A DNA stretch of 64,000 nt, taken from Reyranella sp. (GTDB taxonomy: Bacteria; Pseudomonadota; Alphaproteobacteria; Reyranellales; Reyranellaceae). The stretch is from NCBI RefSeq assembly GCF_004297265.1, contig NZ_SCUT01000021.1, forward strand, positions 62,001 through 126,000. Direction: 5' to 3'. The position numbers and the translations under genes were made by a program. Under the pieces are notes generated by a model. It was not told the DNA's origin, made no database searches, and worked only from the letters and a program-made list of their open reading frames with translations. Shown here in pieces: positions 8,649 to 17,011 of this stretch. The number at the start of each line of letters is the position of its first letter. The first letter of the stretch is position 1.

Positions 8649-9941
8649 CTAGTCCTCCGACCGGCCCGACGATCCTCCGAGGCCCTGCAGATCCCCTTTG
8701 TTCGCGCGCCGGCGATCCTCGGGCTCGGGGAAGGAGCGGGCAACGGTCTGCTCGAGCAGCGCCAGTTCACTCTTCAACGCCGGCCCACGTGCCGGCGGCA
8801 GCCGGTCGACGAGATGTTCGAGCATCGCCCGAAGCCGACGAACGACCTGGATGCTGGTGGCGCCGTACTGGCGCACCTCGGTTACCGCCAAGTCGACGAT
8901 GTCGTCCCAGTCGGGCGTCGGAAAAACCAACCGCAGCGTCCCGTGCGAATCGTAGACCCGCGCATTGTCGAGATTCTTCTGTCCTGCGTAGCGCAGCAGC
9001 CGATGGATCTGATCGAGCGCCAGCACGGCCGTGGTCGGATCGTTGACGGCCGGCGAAAGAGCGCGCGATGCCACGTCCACCATGATGCGGAAGGCGAACA
9101 TCGGGTCCTGGCGCATGGTGCGTTCCGGCCCGAAGGCGACCAGCCCATTGAGCGCTTCTTCGCTCAGGCGCGCGTCGGACGGATGGATGCGCGCCAGCGG
9201 ATCGCCGGTCGAGACGAAGTCCCCGATCTGTGGGATCAGTTCGATCGTACAGCCGGCTCTCGCCGCCAGGGCCATGAGCTCGCGGCTACCGAAGGCCAGG
9301 AAGGTCCCCGACGGACCGATGCGCTCGACGATGCGGCCCTCGCGCGCCGCGGGTTCCCGGACGATTCCCCGGCCCTCCGCCCGTCCGGCATCGAAGGCGC
9401 CCTGGTAGACACTGTCCATCGCCTCCTTGCCGTCGGCGAACACCTTCTGCAGCACCGTCACCGGTCGCAGCCCGAGACCGACTTCTTCCACGAACCAGAA
9501 GAAGACGGCGATGGCCAGGACGTTGCCCACGATCGCCAGGACGATCAGGCCGCCGTGACGGATCTGGTCGGTCGTGTTGGCCAGGGCGACCATGGTGATG
9601 CCGAAGGCGAAGACAAAGACGCCGGCCGCGACCTTCATCTCCCAGCGGCTGAAGGTCATCCTGATGATGCGCGGCGTGATCTGGCCGCTGGCGAGCTGAA
9701 TGGCGAGCAGCAGCGCGGAAACGGCATAGACCATGAACGTCAGCATCGAGGAAGCGAACGCCGCCATGGAGACACGCATGCCCTCGACATCGCCCTCGTC
9801 GAAGCGCGGCCAATCGGGCGTGGGAACCAGCTCCAGGACGAGTTTGCCCACCAGCCAGGCGATGAGAAGCGCGAGGACGGGGAACAGCCAGAACGACGAG
9901 CGCACGAACTCACCCAGACGATAGCGCAGGCGCCAGCTCAT
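8649..9941 (-). CDS. DUF2254 family integral membrane protein
   Basis: 430 residues. Four hydrophobic helices occupy the first ~170 residues (around 17-38, 58-83, 104-122 and 131-152), followed by a large soluble C-terminal region. The ITPRIIRMTF stretch just after the second helix and the conserved ALSPAVNDPTTA-type segment in the soluble part are characteristic of DUF2254. The function is unknown. The ATG at 9941 was chosen over a long upstream frame because the protein begins there like its family and the upstream part is low-complexity Arg/Gly. The start overlaps a small upstream frame by ATGA. A FixK-like box lies about 150 bp upstream. Confidence 0.88.
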   Translation of the reverse strand: MSWRLRYRLGEFVRSSFWLFPVLALLIAWLVGKLVLELVPTPDWPRFDEGDVEGMRVSMAAFASSMLTFMVYAVSALLLAIQLASGQITPRIIRMTFSRWEMKVAAGVFVFAFGITMVALANTTDQIRHGGLIVLAIVGNVLAIAVFFWFVEEVGLGLRPVTVLQKVFADGKEAMDSVYQGAFDAGRAEGRGIVREPAAREGRIVERIGPSGTFLAFGSRELMALAARAGCTIELIPQIGDFVSTGDPLARIHPSDARLSEEALNGLVAFGPERTMRQDPMFAFRIMVDVASRALSPAVNDPTTAVLALDQIHRLLRYAGQKNLDNARVYDSHGTLRLVFPTPDWDDIVDLAVTEVRQYGATSIQVVRRLRAMLEHLVDRLPPARGPALKSELALLEQTVARSFPEPEDRRRANKGDLQGLGGSSGRSED

Positions 9942-10051
9942 GGTGCTTCCTTCAGGACTGCGCGGACGCCGATCGCCAGGAGGTTGTCGGCCATGAACGC
10001 GATCACCACCGGCCGGATGGCGGTCTCCGCGATTCCCAGAATGCCTTCCAT
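9938..10051 (-). CDS. Possible 37-residue leader protein coupled to DUF2254
   Basis: A short frame starting ATG at 10051 and ending TGA at 9938, overlapping the DUF2254 ATG as ATGA, the classic coupling arrangement. The peptide is largely hydrophobic or amphipathic (MEGILGIAETAIRPVVIAFM at its start) with a charged end. No Shine-Dalgarno is evident, and the start predicted from the FixK box coincides with the ATG, so it would be leaderless. It may equally be untranslated leader RNA. Confidence 0.3.
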   Translation of the reverse strand: MEGILGIAETAIRPVVIAFMADNLLAIGVRAVLKEAP

Positions 10052-10085
10052 GCCGCATCGTTAGCCTGCAGGGCCGACACGCGAC

Positions 10086-10099
10086 TTGATCGTTGTCAA
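10086..10099 (-). promoter_or_regulatory. FNR/FixK-type box serving the DUF2254 side
   Basis: TTGATCGTTGTCAA, one mismatch from TTGAT-N4-ATCAA. With its centre at 10092.5, class II spacing places a minus-strand start near 10051, and a weak -10-like GCTAAC (plus 10060-10065) sits at the right distance. It shares the 175-bp divergent gap with a second, perfect box. Confidence 0.6.
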
Positions 10100-10150
10100 A
10101 GGAGCGGTACTCCTCGCAGACCCGCGAGGGACCAATTCGCCGCCCGTTCG

Positions 10151-10199
10151 TTGATCCAGATCAACGTGATGATCGGCGCAACGGTGTCCTAATCGTGCC
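10151..10199 (+). promoter_or_regulatory. FNR/FixK-type promoter of the exporter operon
   Basis: TTGATCCAGATCAA at 10151-10164 is a perfect TTGAT-N4-ATCAA palindrome. Its centre is 41.5 bp before 10199, and a -10-like CCTAAT lies at 10188-10193, giving an ideal class II FNR/FixK promoter. The ATG of the first exporter gene is 27 nt after the predicted start. Confidence 0.7.
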
Positions 10200-10225
10200 T
10201 CCATAAACCGAGCCTCCGAACCCGC

Positions 10226-11296
10226 ATGACCGTGTCACAAGCCTGGCTGTCGAGGATCGTCCTCGTCGTGCTCGTCGCGGGCGCGGCGTATGCGGGATGG
10301 CAATGGCTGCGTTCGCCGTCGCTGCCGCCCGGCTTCGCCAGTGGCAATGGCCGGATCGAGGCCGTCGACATCGACGTTTCGACCAAGCTGGCGGGGCGTG
10401 TCGAGGACATCCTGGTCAACGAGGGCGATTTCGTGCGGGTTGGGCAGGTGCTCGCAAACATGGACACGCGGGTGCTGCGGTCGCGACTCCGCGAGGTCAA
10501 GGCGGCGCTCGAACAGGCGCGGATCGAGATCGACACGGCACGCTCGCGGGTGACGCAGCGGCAGGCCGAGAAACGCGCGGCGCTGGCCCTGGTGACGCAG
10601 CGCCGCACCGAGGTCGACGCGGCGCGGCGGCGCGTGGCGCGCTCGGAGGAGCTGGCGCCGAAGGGTGCCACCGCACAGCAGGTTCTCGATGACGATCGCG
10701 CGCGTCACGACGGCGCCAAGGCCGCGCTCGCCGCCGCCGAGGCGCAGGTCGCGGCGGCCGATGCCGCCATCGGAACGGCCGACTCCCAGGTCGTGGGCGC
10801 CCAGGCCGCCTACGAGGCGGCGCTCGCCACGATCGATAGGATCCAGGCCGACATCGACGACAGCGCGCTCAAGGCACCGCGCGACGGCCGCGTGCAATAT
10901 CGCGTCGCCCAGCCGGGCGAGGTCCTCGCGGCGGGCGGCAGGGTCCTGAACATGGTCGACCTTTCCGACGTCTACATGACGTTCTTCCTGCCGACCGAGG
11001 CGGCCGGCCGCATCGCCATCGGCAGCGAGGTGCGGCTGATCCTCGACACCGCCCCGCAATTCGTCCTGCCGGCCCGCGTCACCTTCGTGGCGGACGTGGC
11101 GCAATTCACGCCCAAGAGCGTCGAAACGACCGTCGAGCGCCTGAAGCTGATGTTCCGCATCAAGGCCAATATCGATCCGGCCCTGCTCAGCAAGAACCTC
11201 GACCAGGTGAAGACCGGATTGCCGGGCGTAGCCTACGTCCGGACCGACCCCAGGGTCGATTGGCCGGCCAACCTGGCGGTGAAGCTTCCCCCATGA
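10226..11296 (+). CDS. HlyD-family periplasmic adaptor of an RbbA-type exporter (YhiI-like)
   Basis: 356 residues: one N-terminal signal anchor (about 8-27), a lipoyl/barrel half containing [18 protein letters not shown], a long Ala/Arg/Glu-rich coiled-coil hairpin (roughly 85-215), then the second lipoyl half (LKAPRDGRV) and a beta-barrel region. It should bridge the inner-membrane ABC transporter to an outer-membrane factor, which is not in this window. Its stop overlaps the next ATG as ATGA, so translation is coupled. The same gene order occurs in the E. coli yhiI-rbbA-yhhJ cluster. It is probably driven by the FNR/FixK-type promoter just upstream. Confidence 0.9.
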   Translation: MTVSQAWLSRIVLVVLVAGAAYAGWQWLRSPSLPPGFASGNGRIEAVDIDVSTKLAGRVEDILVNEGDFVRVGQVLANMDTRVLRSRLREVKAALEQARIEIDTARSRVTQRQAEKRAALALVTQRRTEVDAARRRVARSEELAPKGATAQQVLDDDRARHDGAKAALAAAEAQVAAADAAIGTADSQVVGAQAAYEAALATIDRIQADIDDSALKAPRDGRVQYRVAQPGEVLAAGGRVLNMVDLSDVYMTFFLPTEAAGRIAIGSEVRLILDTAPQFVLPARVTFVADVAQFTPKSVETTVERLKLMFRIKANIDPALLSKNLDQVKTGLPGVAYVRTDPRVDWPANLAVKLPP

Positions 11297-14001
11297 CCGA
11301 CCCCGTCGCCCGGCTGCGCGGCGTCGGCCTTCGCTACGGCCCGGTGACGGCGCTGGAGGCCATCGACCTCGAGCTGCCGGCCGGAAGCATCGTCGGCCTG
11401 ATCGGGCCGGACGGCGTCGGCAAGTCGAGCCTGCTGGCGCTGGTGGCCGGCGCGCGCCGCCTGCAGGCCGGCAGCGTCGAGGTGCTGGGTGGCGACATGG
11501 CGAGCGGCCGGCATCGCCGCCGCGCCTGCACGCGAATCGCCTACATGCCGCAGGGGCTGGGGCGAAACCTCTACGCCACCCTCACGGTGGCCGAGAACAT
11601 CGACTTCTTCGGCCGCCTGTTCGGCCATGGCCGGCGCGAGCGCAAACGGCGCATCGACGAGCTGACGAAGGCTACCGGGCTCGCACCGTTCGTCGATCGT
11701 CCCGCCGGCAAGCTGTCGGGCGGCATGAAGCAGAAGCTCGGCCTGTGCTGCGCCCTCATTCACGATCCCGACCTTCTCATCCTCGACGAACCGACCACCG
11801 GCATCGATCCCCTGTCGCGCCGTCAGTTCTGGGACCTGATCGCCCGCATCCGCGCGGCCCGGCCCGGCATGAGCGTCATCGTGGCGACCGCCTACATGGA
11901 GGAGGCCGCCCGTTTCGACTGGCTCGTGGCAATGGATTCCGGCCGCGTGATCGCGACCGGCAGCCCGCGCGATCTGCTCGCGCGCACCGGCAGCACATCG
12001 CTCGAGGCGGCCTTCATCGCGCTGCTTCCCGGCGAGCCGGGCCGCGACCACCGGCCGGTCGAGGCGCCGCCTCCCGACAACGGGCACGACGCCGAGGCCG
12101 CCATCGAGGTGCGCGGCCTGACCAAGCGCTTCGGCGATTTCGTCGCCGTCGACCATGTCGACCTGCGCATCGCGCGGGGCGAGATCTTCGGATTTCTGGG
12201 ATCCAACGGCTGCGGCAAGACCACGACCATGAAGATGCTGACCGGGCTGCTTCCGGCCAGCGAGGGCGAGGCCCGGCTGTTCGGCCAGCCGGTCGACGCC
12301 CAGGACTTCGAGATCCGCCGTCGCGTCGGCTACATGTCGCAGTCCTTCTCGCTCTACAGCGAACTGACCGTGCGGGAGAACCTCGACCTCCATGCCCGCC
12401 TGTTCCACCTGCCCGAGAAGACGATCGCGGGTCGCGTCCAGGAGGTCGCCGGACGTTTCGAGCTGCTCGACGTGCTGGACGCCCTGCCCCCGACCTTGCC
12501 GTTCGGCCAGAGGCAGCGCCTGTCGCTCGCCGTGGCGGTGATCCACGAACCCACCCTGCTGATCCTCGACGAACCCACGTCCGGCGTCGATCCGATCGCC
12601 CGCGACGCCATCTGGCGGATGTTGATCGACCTGGCGCGCCGCGAGCGGGTCACCATCTTCATCTCGACCCACCTGATGAACGAGGCCGAACGTTGCGATC
12701 GCGTGTCGCTGATGCATGCCGGGCGCGTGCTGGTCAGCGACAGCCCGGCCGCGCTCGTCGCCCGGCGCGGCGTCGCCACGCTGGAGGAAGCCTTCGTCGG
12801 CTGGCTGCAGGATGCCTCCGGCACCGACGACGCGACAACGGCGGACGTCGCACCGCCGGTCCATCCGGAAGCGTCGACGCCGCCGCCCAGTCGCTCGTTC
12901 GAACTGCGGCGCCTGCTGGCCTACTCCCGTCGCGAAGCGATCGAGCTCATGCGCGATCCGATCCGCGCCACGCTTGCCCTGCTCGGCAGCGTCATCCTGA
13001 TGTTCGTCATCGGCTACGGCATCAACATGGACGTCGAGGACCTGACCTTCGCCGTGCTCGACCGCGACGGCACGACGACGAGCCGCGACTATGCCCTCAA
13101 CATTGCGGGCTCGCGCTATTTCATCCAGCGCCCGCCGCTCCAGGACTACGACGACCTCGATCGCCGCATGCGCTCCGGCGAGCTCAGCCTCGCCATCGAG
13201 ATCCCGCCGAACTTCGCGCGCGACATTGCCCGCGGGCGCACGGTCGAAATCGGCGCCTGGCTGGACGGCGCCATGCCGTCGCGCGCCGAGACCGCCCGCA
13301 GCTACGTCCAGGGCATGCATGCGAAATGGCTGGCGGGTACGTCACTGGCCATGCCGCTGGCCAATCTCGAAGTACGGTTCCGCTACAATCCCGACATCCT
13401 CAGCCTGGTGGCCATGGTTCCGGCCGTGATCCCGATGCTGCTGCTCCTGATCCCCGCCATGCTGACGACACTCAGCATCGTGCGCGAGAAGGAGCTGGGC
13501 TCGCTGGTCAACTTCTACGTCACCCCGGTCACCCGGCTCGAATTCCTGATCGGCAAGCAGTTTCCCTATGTCGTCCTCGGCATGGTGAATTTCCTGCTGC
13601 TGACCCTGCTCGCCGTGACCGCCTTCGGCGTGCCGTTCAAGGGCAGTTTCGCGGCCCTGGCCGGCGGTGCGCTTCTCTACATCCTCGCCGCCACCTCCAT
13701 CGGCCTCCTGTTCTCGACCTTCATGCGCAGCCAATCGGCCGCGATCTTCGGCACGACCATCGGCACGATGATTCCGGCGATGGAATTCTCCGGCATGATC
13801 GACCCGGTATCGTCGCTGCAGGGCATCGGCGCGGCGATCGGACAGGCCTATCCGATGACGCATTTCCTGACGATCACGCGCGGGACCTTCTCCAAGGCGC
13901 TGGGATTCGGCGACCTGCAGGCGTCGTTCGTGCCGCTGCTGATCGCCGCGCCGCTGCTGGTCGGCCTGAGCGCCGTCCTGCTGCGCAAGCAGGAGGCCTG
14001 A
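11293..14001 (+). CDS. rbbA: RbbA-like ABC protein: two ATPase domains fused to an ABC-2 permease
   Basis: 902 residues, close to E. coli RbbA (about 911). The first ATPase domain has Walker A GPDGVGKS, signature LSGGMKQ and Walker [11 protein letters not shown]. The second has Walker A GSNGCGKT and Walker [11 protein letters not shown], but its signature reads PFGQRQR instead of LSGGQ. The C-terminal third is an ABC-2 permease with an extracytoplasmic loop after its first helix and five more helices. E. coli RbbA has been described as ribosome-associated, but gene order here (adaptor before, permease after) points to an efflux complex. Start ATG overlaps the adaptor stop. Confidence 0.93.
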   Translation: MTDPVARLRGVGLRYGPVTALEAIDLELPAGSIVGLIGPDGVGKSSLLALVAGARRLQAGSVEVLGGDMASGRHRRRACTRIAYMPQGLGRNLYATLTVAENIDFFGRLFGHGRRERKRRIDELTKATGLAPFVDRPAGKLSGGMKQKLGLCCALIHDPDLLILDEPTTGIDPLSRRQFWDLIARIRAARPGMSVIVATAYMEEAARFDWLVAMDSGRVIATGSPRDLLARTGSTSLEAAFIALLPGEPGRDHRPVEAPPPDNGHDAEAAIEVRGLTKRFGDFVAVDHVDLRIARGEIFGFLGSNGCGKTTTMKMLTGLLPASEGEARLFGQPVDAQDFEIRRRVGYMSQSFSLYSELTVRENLDLHARLFHLPEKTIAGRVQEVAGRFELLDVLDALPPTLPFGQRQRLSLAVAVIHEPTLLILDEPTSGVDPIARDAIWRMLIDLARRERVTIFISTHLMNEAERCDRVSLMHAGRVLVSDSPAALVARRGVATLEEAFVGWLQDASGTDDATTADVAPPVHPEASTPPPSRSFELRRLLAYSRREAIELMRDPIRATLALLGSVILMFVIGYGINMDVEDLTFAVLDRDGTTTSRDYALNIAGSRYFIQRPPLQDYDDLDRRMRSGELSLAIEIPPNFARDIARGRTVEIGAWLDGAMPSRAETARSYVQGMHAKWLAGTSLAMPLANLEVRFRYNPDILSLVAMVPAVIPMLLLLIPAMLTTLSIVREKELGSLVNFYVTPVTRLEFLIGKQFPYVVLGMVNFLLLTLLAVTAFGVPFKGSFAALAGGALLYILAATSIGLLFSTFMRSQSAAIFGTTIGTMIPAMEFSGMIDPVSSLQGIGAAIGQAYPMTHFLTITRGTFSKALGFGDLQASFVPLLIAAPLLVGLSAVLLRKQEA

Positions 14002-14004
14002 ACG

Positions 14005-15126
14005 ATGCGCGCCGCCAACATCGTCCATCTCGGAATCAAGGAATTGCGCGGGCTCGCCCGCGATCCCGCGATGCTGGCGCTGATCGTCTTCGCCTTCACC
14101 TTCTCGATCTACAGCGCATCGACGGCGATGCCCGAGCAGCTCAACAAGGCGGCGATCGCCATCGTCGACGAGGACCACTCGCCGCTCTCCGCACGCATCG
14201 CCGACGCCTTCTTCCCACCCTTCTTCATGCTGCCCTCGATGATCGCGCAGCCCGAGATGGACCACCGCATGGATGCCGGGATCGACACCTTCGCCCTCGA
14301 CATCCCGCCCGAATTCCAAAGGGACCTGCTGGCCGGACGCCGGCCGACCATCCAGCTCAACGTCGACGCCACGCGCATGAGCCAGGCCTTCACCGGCGCC
14401 GGCTATGTCCAGAGCATCGTGGCCAGCGAAATCGATGCTTTCGTCCGGCGCTACCGCGCCAATGTTCCGGCATCCGTCGAGCTCACCTTGCGCGCGCGCT
14501 TCAACCCGTCGCTCACGATCTCCTGGTTCGGATCCGTGATCGAGGTCGTCAACAACGTCACCATGCTGTCGATCATCCTGACCGGGGCGGCGCTGATCCG
14601 CGAGCGCGAGCACGGCACCATCGAGCATCTTCTGGTCATGCCCGTCACGCCGCTCGAGATCATGGCGGGCAAGATCTGGTCGATGGCGCTGGTGGTACTG
14701 GCGGCCTGCGCGCTTTCGCTGCTGTTCGTCGTGCAGGGGCTGCTCGCCGTACCGCTCCAGGGCTCGGTCGCCCTGTTCCTGGCCGGCGCCGCCGTGCACC
14801 TCTTCGCCACCACGTCGCTCGGCGTGTTCCTGGCGACCGTCGCGCGGTCCATGCCGCAATTCGGGCTGTTGCTCATCCTCGTGCTCTTGCCCCTGGAGAT
14901 GCTGTCGGGCGGCACGACGCCGCGCGAGAGCATGCCGGAGATCGTCCAGTACCTGATGCTGGCAGCCCCAACGACGCACTTCATCATGCTCGGCCAGGCG
15001 ATCCTCTTCCGCGGCGCCGGATTCGAGACGGTGTGGCCTCAGTTCATCGCGCTGGCCGTCATCGGCCTTCTCCTGTTCACCATGGCCCTCGCCCGCTTCC
15101 GCAAGGCCGTCGGCGAGACGGCCTAG
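14005..15126 (+). CDS. yhhJ: ABC-2 type permease partner (YhhJ-like)
   Basis: 373 residues. One helix near residues 22-42, a periplasmic domain of about 130 residues, then five helices between roughly 175 and 365, the layout of ABC-2 permeases such as YhhJ/YbhR. The EHGTIEHLLVMPVTP segment after the second helix is a family hallmark. Only 3 nt separate it from the rbbA-like stop. It probably forms a heterodimer with the permease half of that protein. No clear terminator follows. Confidence 0.9.
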   Translation: MRAANIVHLGIKELRGLARDPAMLALIVFAFTFSIYSASTAMPEQLNKAAIAIVDEDHSPLSARIADAFFPPFFMLPSMIAQPEMDHRMDAGIDTFALDIPPEFQRDLLAGRRPTIQLNVDATRMSQAFTGAGYVQSIVASEIDAFVRRYRANVPASVELTLRARFNPSLTISWFGSVIEVVNNVTMLSIILTGAALIREREHGTIEHLLVMPVTPLEIMAGKIWSMALVVLAACALSLLFVVQGLLAVPLQGSVALFLAGAAVHLFATTSLGVFLATVARSMPQFGLLLILVLLPLEMLSGGTTPRESMPEIVQYLMLAAPTTHFIMLGQAILFRGAGFETVWPQFIALAVIGLLLFTMALARFRKAVGETA

Positions 15127-15459
15127 CCGCCGCAACGCGGGGCGTGGGCGCTCCTGCGGCCAGGGGAGGGGCCGATTGGCGACCGCGCCGGAAGGCCTGG
15201 AACCCTCCCGCCAGGAGAGGCAAGACCCGAGGAAATCAACCAGATCCTGAGGCGCCAATCGGGAAACACACAATATCCAGTGCCGGGACCTCCTGCTTCA
15301 GGGGGCGCGACCTTCGCTTCATTTTTTGTTTATTTCGTTTATTTCGTTTGTTGGACGGGACTGCGGCGCATTCAACGGACTGCCAGGCCTCCTGCCTGGT
15401 TGCCCACGTGAAGTTATCGCCTACAGCGATCGTACGTGGCTTTTCAGAAGCCAGACCCT
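15127..15459. other. Non-coding, structured, partly AT-rich gap after the exporter operon
   Basis: No credible gene. It contains an inverted repeat (CCGATTGGCG at 15172-15181 against CGCCAATCGG at 15253-15262), an imperfect copy of the tRNA-Arg 3' end at 15177-15208, an AT-rich run with a tandem 9-mer, and a small hairpin CCAGGC-CTCCT-GCCTGG at 15383-15399. The base composition is patchy and unlike the flanking genes, consistent with leftover mobile or degraded DNA. Confidence 0.6.
15328..15349. repeat. Short tandem repeat of GTTTATTTC
   Basis: Two full 9-bp units plus a partial third, preceded by a T6 run, forming the most AT-rich patch of the window in otherwise GC-rich DNA. It is far too short and spacer-less for a CRISPR. 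Confidence 0.7.
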
Positions 15460-15654
15460 CTACCGCTTCCGTCCTGATCCCAGCTTGTCGTTGTAGTACA
15501 GGCCCGACTTGAAGGCCTTCTTCAGATGGTCGTCACATACAATCTGGCCTGTCGGCTTGCCCTCATGCTTCAAACGATAACGGACCTGTTCCCGCGATAT
15601 CTGCCCCGACCAAGAGCAAGAGTGGGGCGCTACCTGATGGAATATCGCGCCCAC
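15460..15654 (-). CDS. Small hypothetical protein, possibly a gene remnant
   Basis: 64 residues from a GTG that lies 3 nt after the stop of the exported protein gene, so it could be its operon partner. The peptide is basic (YRLKHEGKPTG, then an RKR end) with two Cys, and no family I recognise. The codons are less GC-biased than the neighbours. It may be the tail of a broken gene in the tRNA-adjacent patch. Low certainty that it is made. Confidence 0.3.
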   Translation of the reverse strand: MGAIFHQVAPHSCSWSGQISREQVRYRLKHEGKPTGQIVCDDHLKKAFKSGLYYNDKLGSGRKR

Positions 15655-15657
15655 ACT

Positions 15658-16365
15658 TCATTTCGCAGGCAACGCATCCCATACGCACACACCATTATAC
15701 ATTGAAACCTTCAAATGCTTTGTGAACGCATTGCCGGTGATATGGGGCTGGTTGTTCAGGTTAGTAGTGAACGTGTGGTCAACAGAACCATCCGAACCTA
15801 CCGTTGCGCTAGTGCGAGTCCCGCTAGGCGTGACAATTTCCAGTCGATTGCCTTTAAGTACGAAGGTGTAGACCACTGTCTTGGTCCAACCGTTACACTT
15901 GTCCTTGCTCGCCTCGGCCGTGTTGAAGGACAGCGTAGAGCGCCACCGCACTGTGTTGGGTGGCGCATTCAGCGTGGCGCCCTGCGCCCCGCTGGTGGAG
16001 GGTTGGGCGCCAGCGGGCACGGGGTCCCGCCCCATAGACAGCTCAAACCGCCGGCCGTCCTTAAGCGTGAACGTACCCTGAAGCGTGTTGCCTTTTGACG
16101 ATAGCTCAACGGCCGAGCCAGCGCCGGTGACGAGCGTAATCGTGTCGGATTGGACAGTACACGCCGTCCGGTCGATGCTTTTGCCTATCTCCTGCCATGT
16201 ACAAGCCAACACGCCATTCCTATCGACGACGTTGAGAATGCGCCTCGGCTCTCCAAACGGATATCCGTCGATGGCTCCATACCACCTACCCGAGAGCTTG
16301 GACTGCTGTGCGTGCGAGGCAGTAGACGCAAGGCAAGCAGCGACGATGAGAGGCCACATCTTCAT
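15658..16365 (-). CDS. Hypothetical exported protein
   Basis: 235 residues beginning MKMWPLIVAACLAS with a clear Sec signal peptide, probable cleavage after SHA (about residue 18). The mature part is beta-rich with Gly/Thr/Ser and repeated GxWYG and LxGTFxLKDG-like strands, suggesting a small beta-barrel or sandwich; two separated Cys pairs could form disulfides. No family recognised. The ATG at 16365 is preferred over the longer frame because the signal peptide starts there. It sits in a lower-GC patch next to tRNA-Arg, so it may have been acquired. Confidence 0.6.
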   Translation of the reverse strand: MKMWPLIVAACLASTASHAQQSKLSGRWYGAIDGYPFGEPRRILNVVDRNGVLACTWQEIGKSIDRTACTVQSDTITLVTGAGSAVELSSKGNTLQGTFTLKDGRRFELSMGRDPVPAGAQPSTSGAQGATLNAPPNTVRWRSTLSFNTAEASKDKCNGWTKTVVYTFVLKGNRLEIVTPSGTRTSATVGSDGSVDHTFTTNLNNQPHITGNAFTKHLKVSMYNGVCVWDALPAK

Positions 16366-16419
16366 AGCACGTCCCCAGAGATAGATTGCTTGTATTGCTA
16401 CTGTCGGAGGTGCTTCTAG

Positions 16420-16575
16420 CGTCCGATACCACCGAAACTCAAGGCTCACCGTTACTGGGGCAGGCTACGGGAAGAGTTGAAGAAATGCGAAATTGTCTGC
16501 GCCAACTGCCACCGCATCCGCACACGCGCGAGACTGGGGGCTAGGGAGGGGCTAACGGCTAGTCCCGCCGAGTAG
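16420..16575 (+). pseudogene. C-terminal remnant of an HNH endonuclease-like gene
   Basis: An open stretch without a plausible start whose translation includes EELKKCEIVCANCHRIRTRA, the typical C-terminal end of small HNH endonucleases (CANCHR with a preceding Cys). The upstream half of the domain is missing because the frame is closed by TAG at 16417. It lies 34 bp from the 3' end of tRNA-Arg. I read it as a decayed mobile-element or phage-type gene. Confidence 0.65.
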
Positions 16576-16609
16576 GGCGTCTATAACAGGCTGATTTTAT
16601 TAGGAGAAA

Positions 16610-16686
16610 TGGCGCGCCCGGAAGGAGTCGAACCTCCAGCCTTCTGATTCGTAGTCAGATGCTCTATCCAGTTGAGCTACGGGCGC
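16610..16686 (-). tRNA. tRNA-Arg (anticodon ACG)
   Basis: Full cloverleaf on the minus strand, 77 nt including encoded CCA (plus-strand TGG at 16610-16612). Acceptor stem GCGCCCG/CGGGCGC is perfect; D arm GCTC/GAGC; anticodon arm TCTGA-CTACGAA-TCAGA with ACG in the loop; T arm GGAGG-TTCGACT-CCTTC. ACG (read as ICG) decodes CGU/CGC/CGA. Its 3' side borders a degraded patch, a common integration position for mobile elements. Confidence 0.97.
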
Positions 16687-17011
16687 ACGGCCGATCCCCG
16701 AGGGGTCCGGCGAAGAGGGGCGCACCCTAGTGAAACTGTTCCGGCGATGCAAGCCGAGTCGACGGGGCATCGTGGGCTGCGACCGGGCGCCGCCCCAGCC
16801 CTCGAACCGGCCGCGAAACCGCCCCGGCGGAGAGGACCCGACGGCGCCAAGTCGTTCAACGGACTGGGAAAAAGCCGGTCGGTTTTGCTTGCTTTCAATC
16901 GGCATGACTGCCATCTGGATTTGGGGCATGTGCCCCGAATCGGCCCTGTTTCGTTCGGGTGCCGCATCGGAGCACCAGAACGATGATATCGGGGCGGGTT
17001 CGAGGCCGAAG
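16687..17011. other. Intergenic region between tRNA-Arg and a lipoprotein gene
   Basis: 325 bp without a convincing gene. It must carry the tRNA promoter (minus) and the promoter of the lipoprotein gene (plus), but I could not identify convincing -35/-10 pairs in either direction. No repeats or strong hairpins seen. Confidence 0.5.

Noticed and set aside
13342..15273. A minus-strand frame of about 640 codons
   Set aside because: Antisense to the permease genes; Glu/Gln/Arg-rich composition typical of shadows.
15328..15349. CRISPR-like tandem repeat
   Set aside because: Units of 9 bp with no spacers; simple AT-rich slippage repeat.
11745..15512. A plus-strand open frame of over 1200 codons through the rbbA and yhhJ genes
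   Set aside because: It runs out of frame through two clear ABC genes and is Arg/Pro-rich with no recognisable domain.
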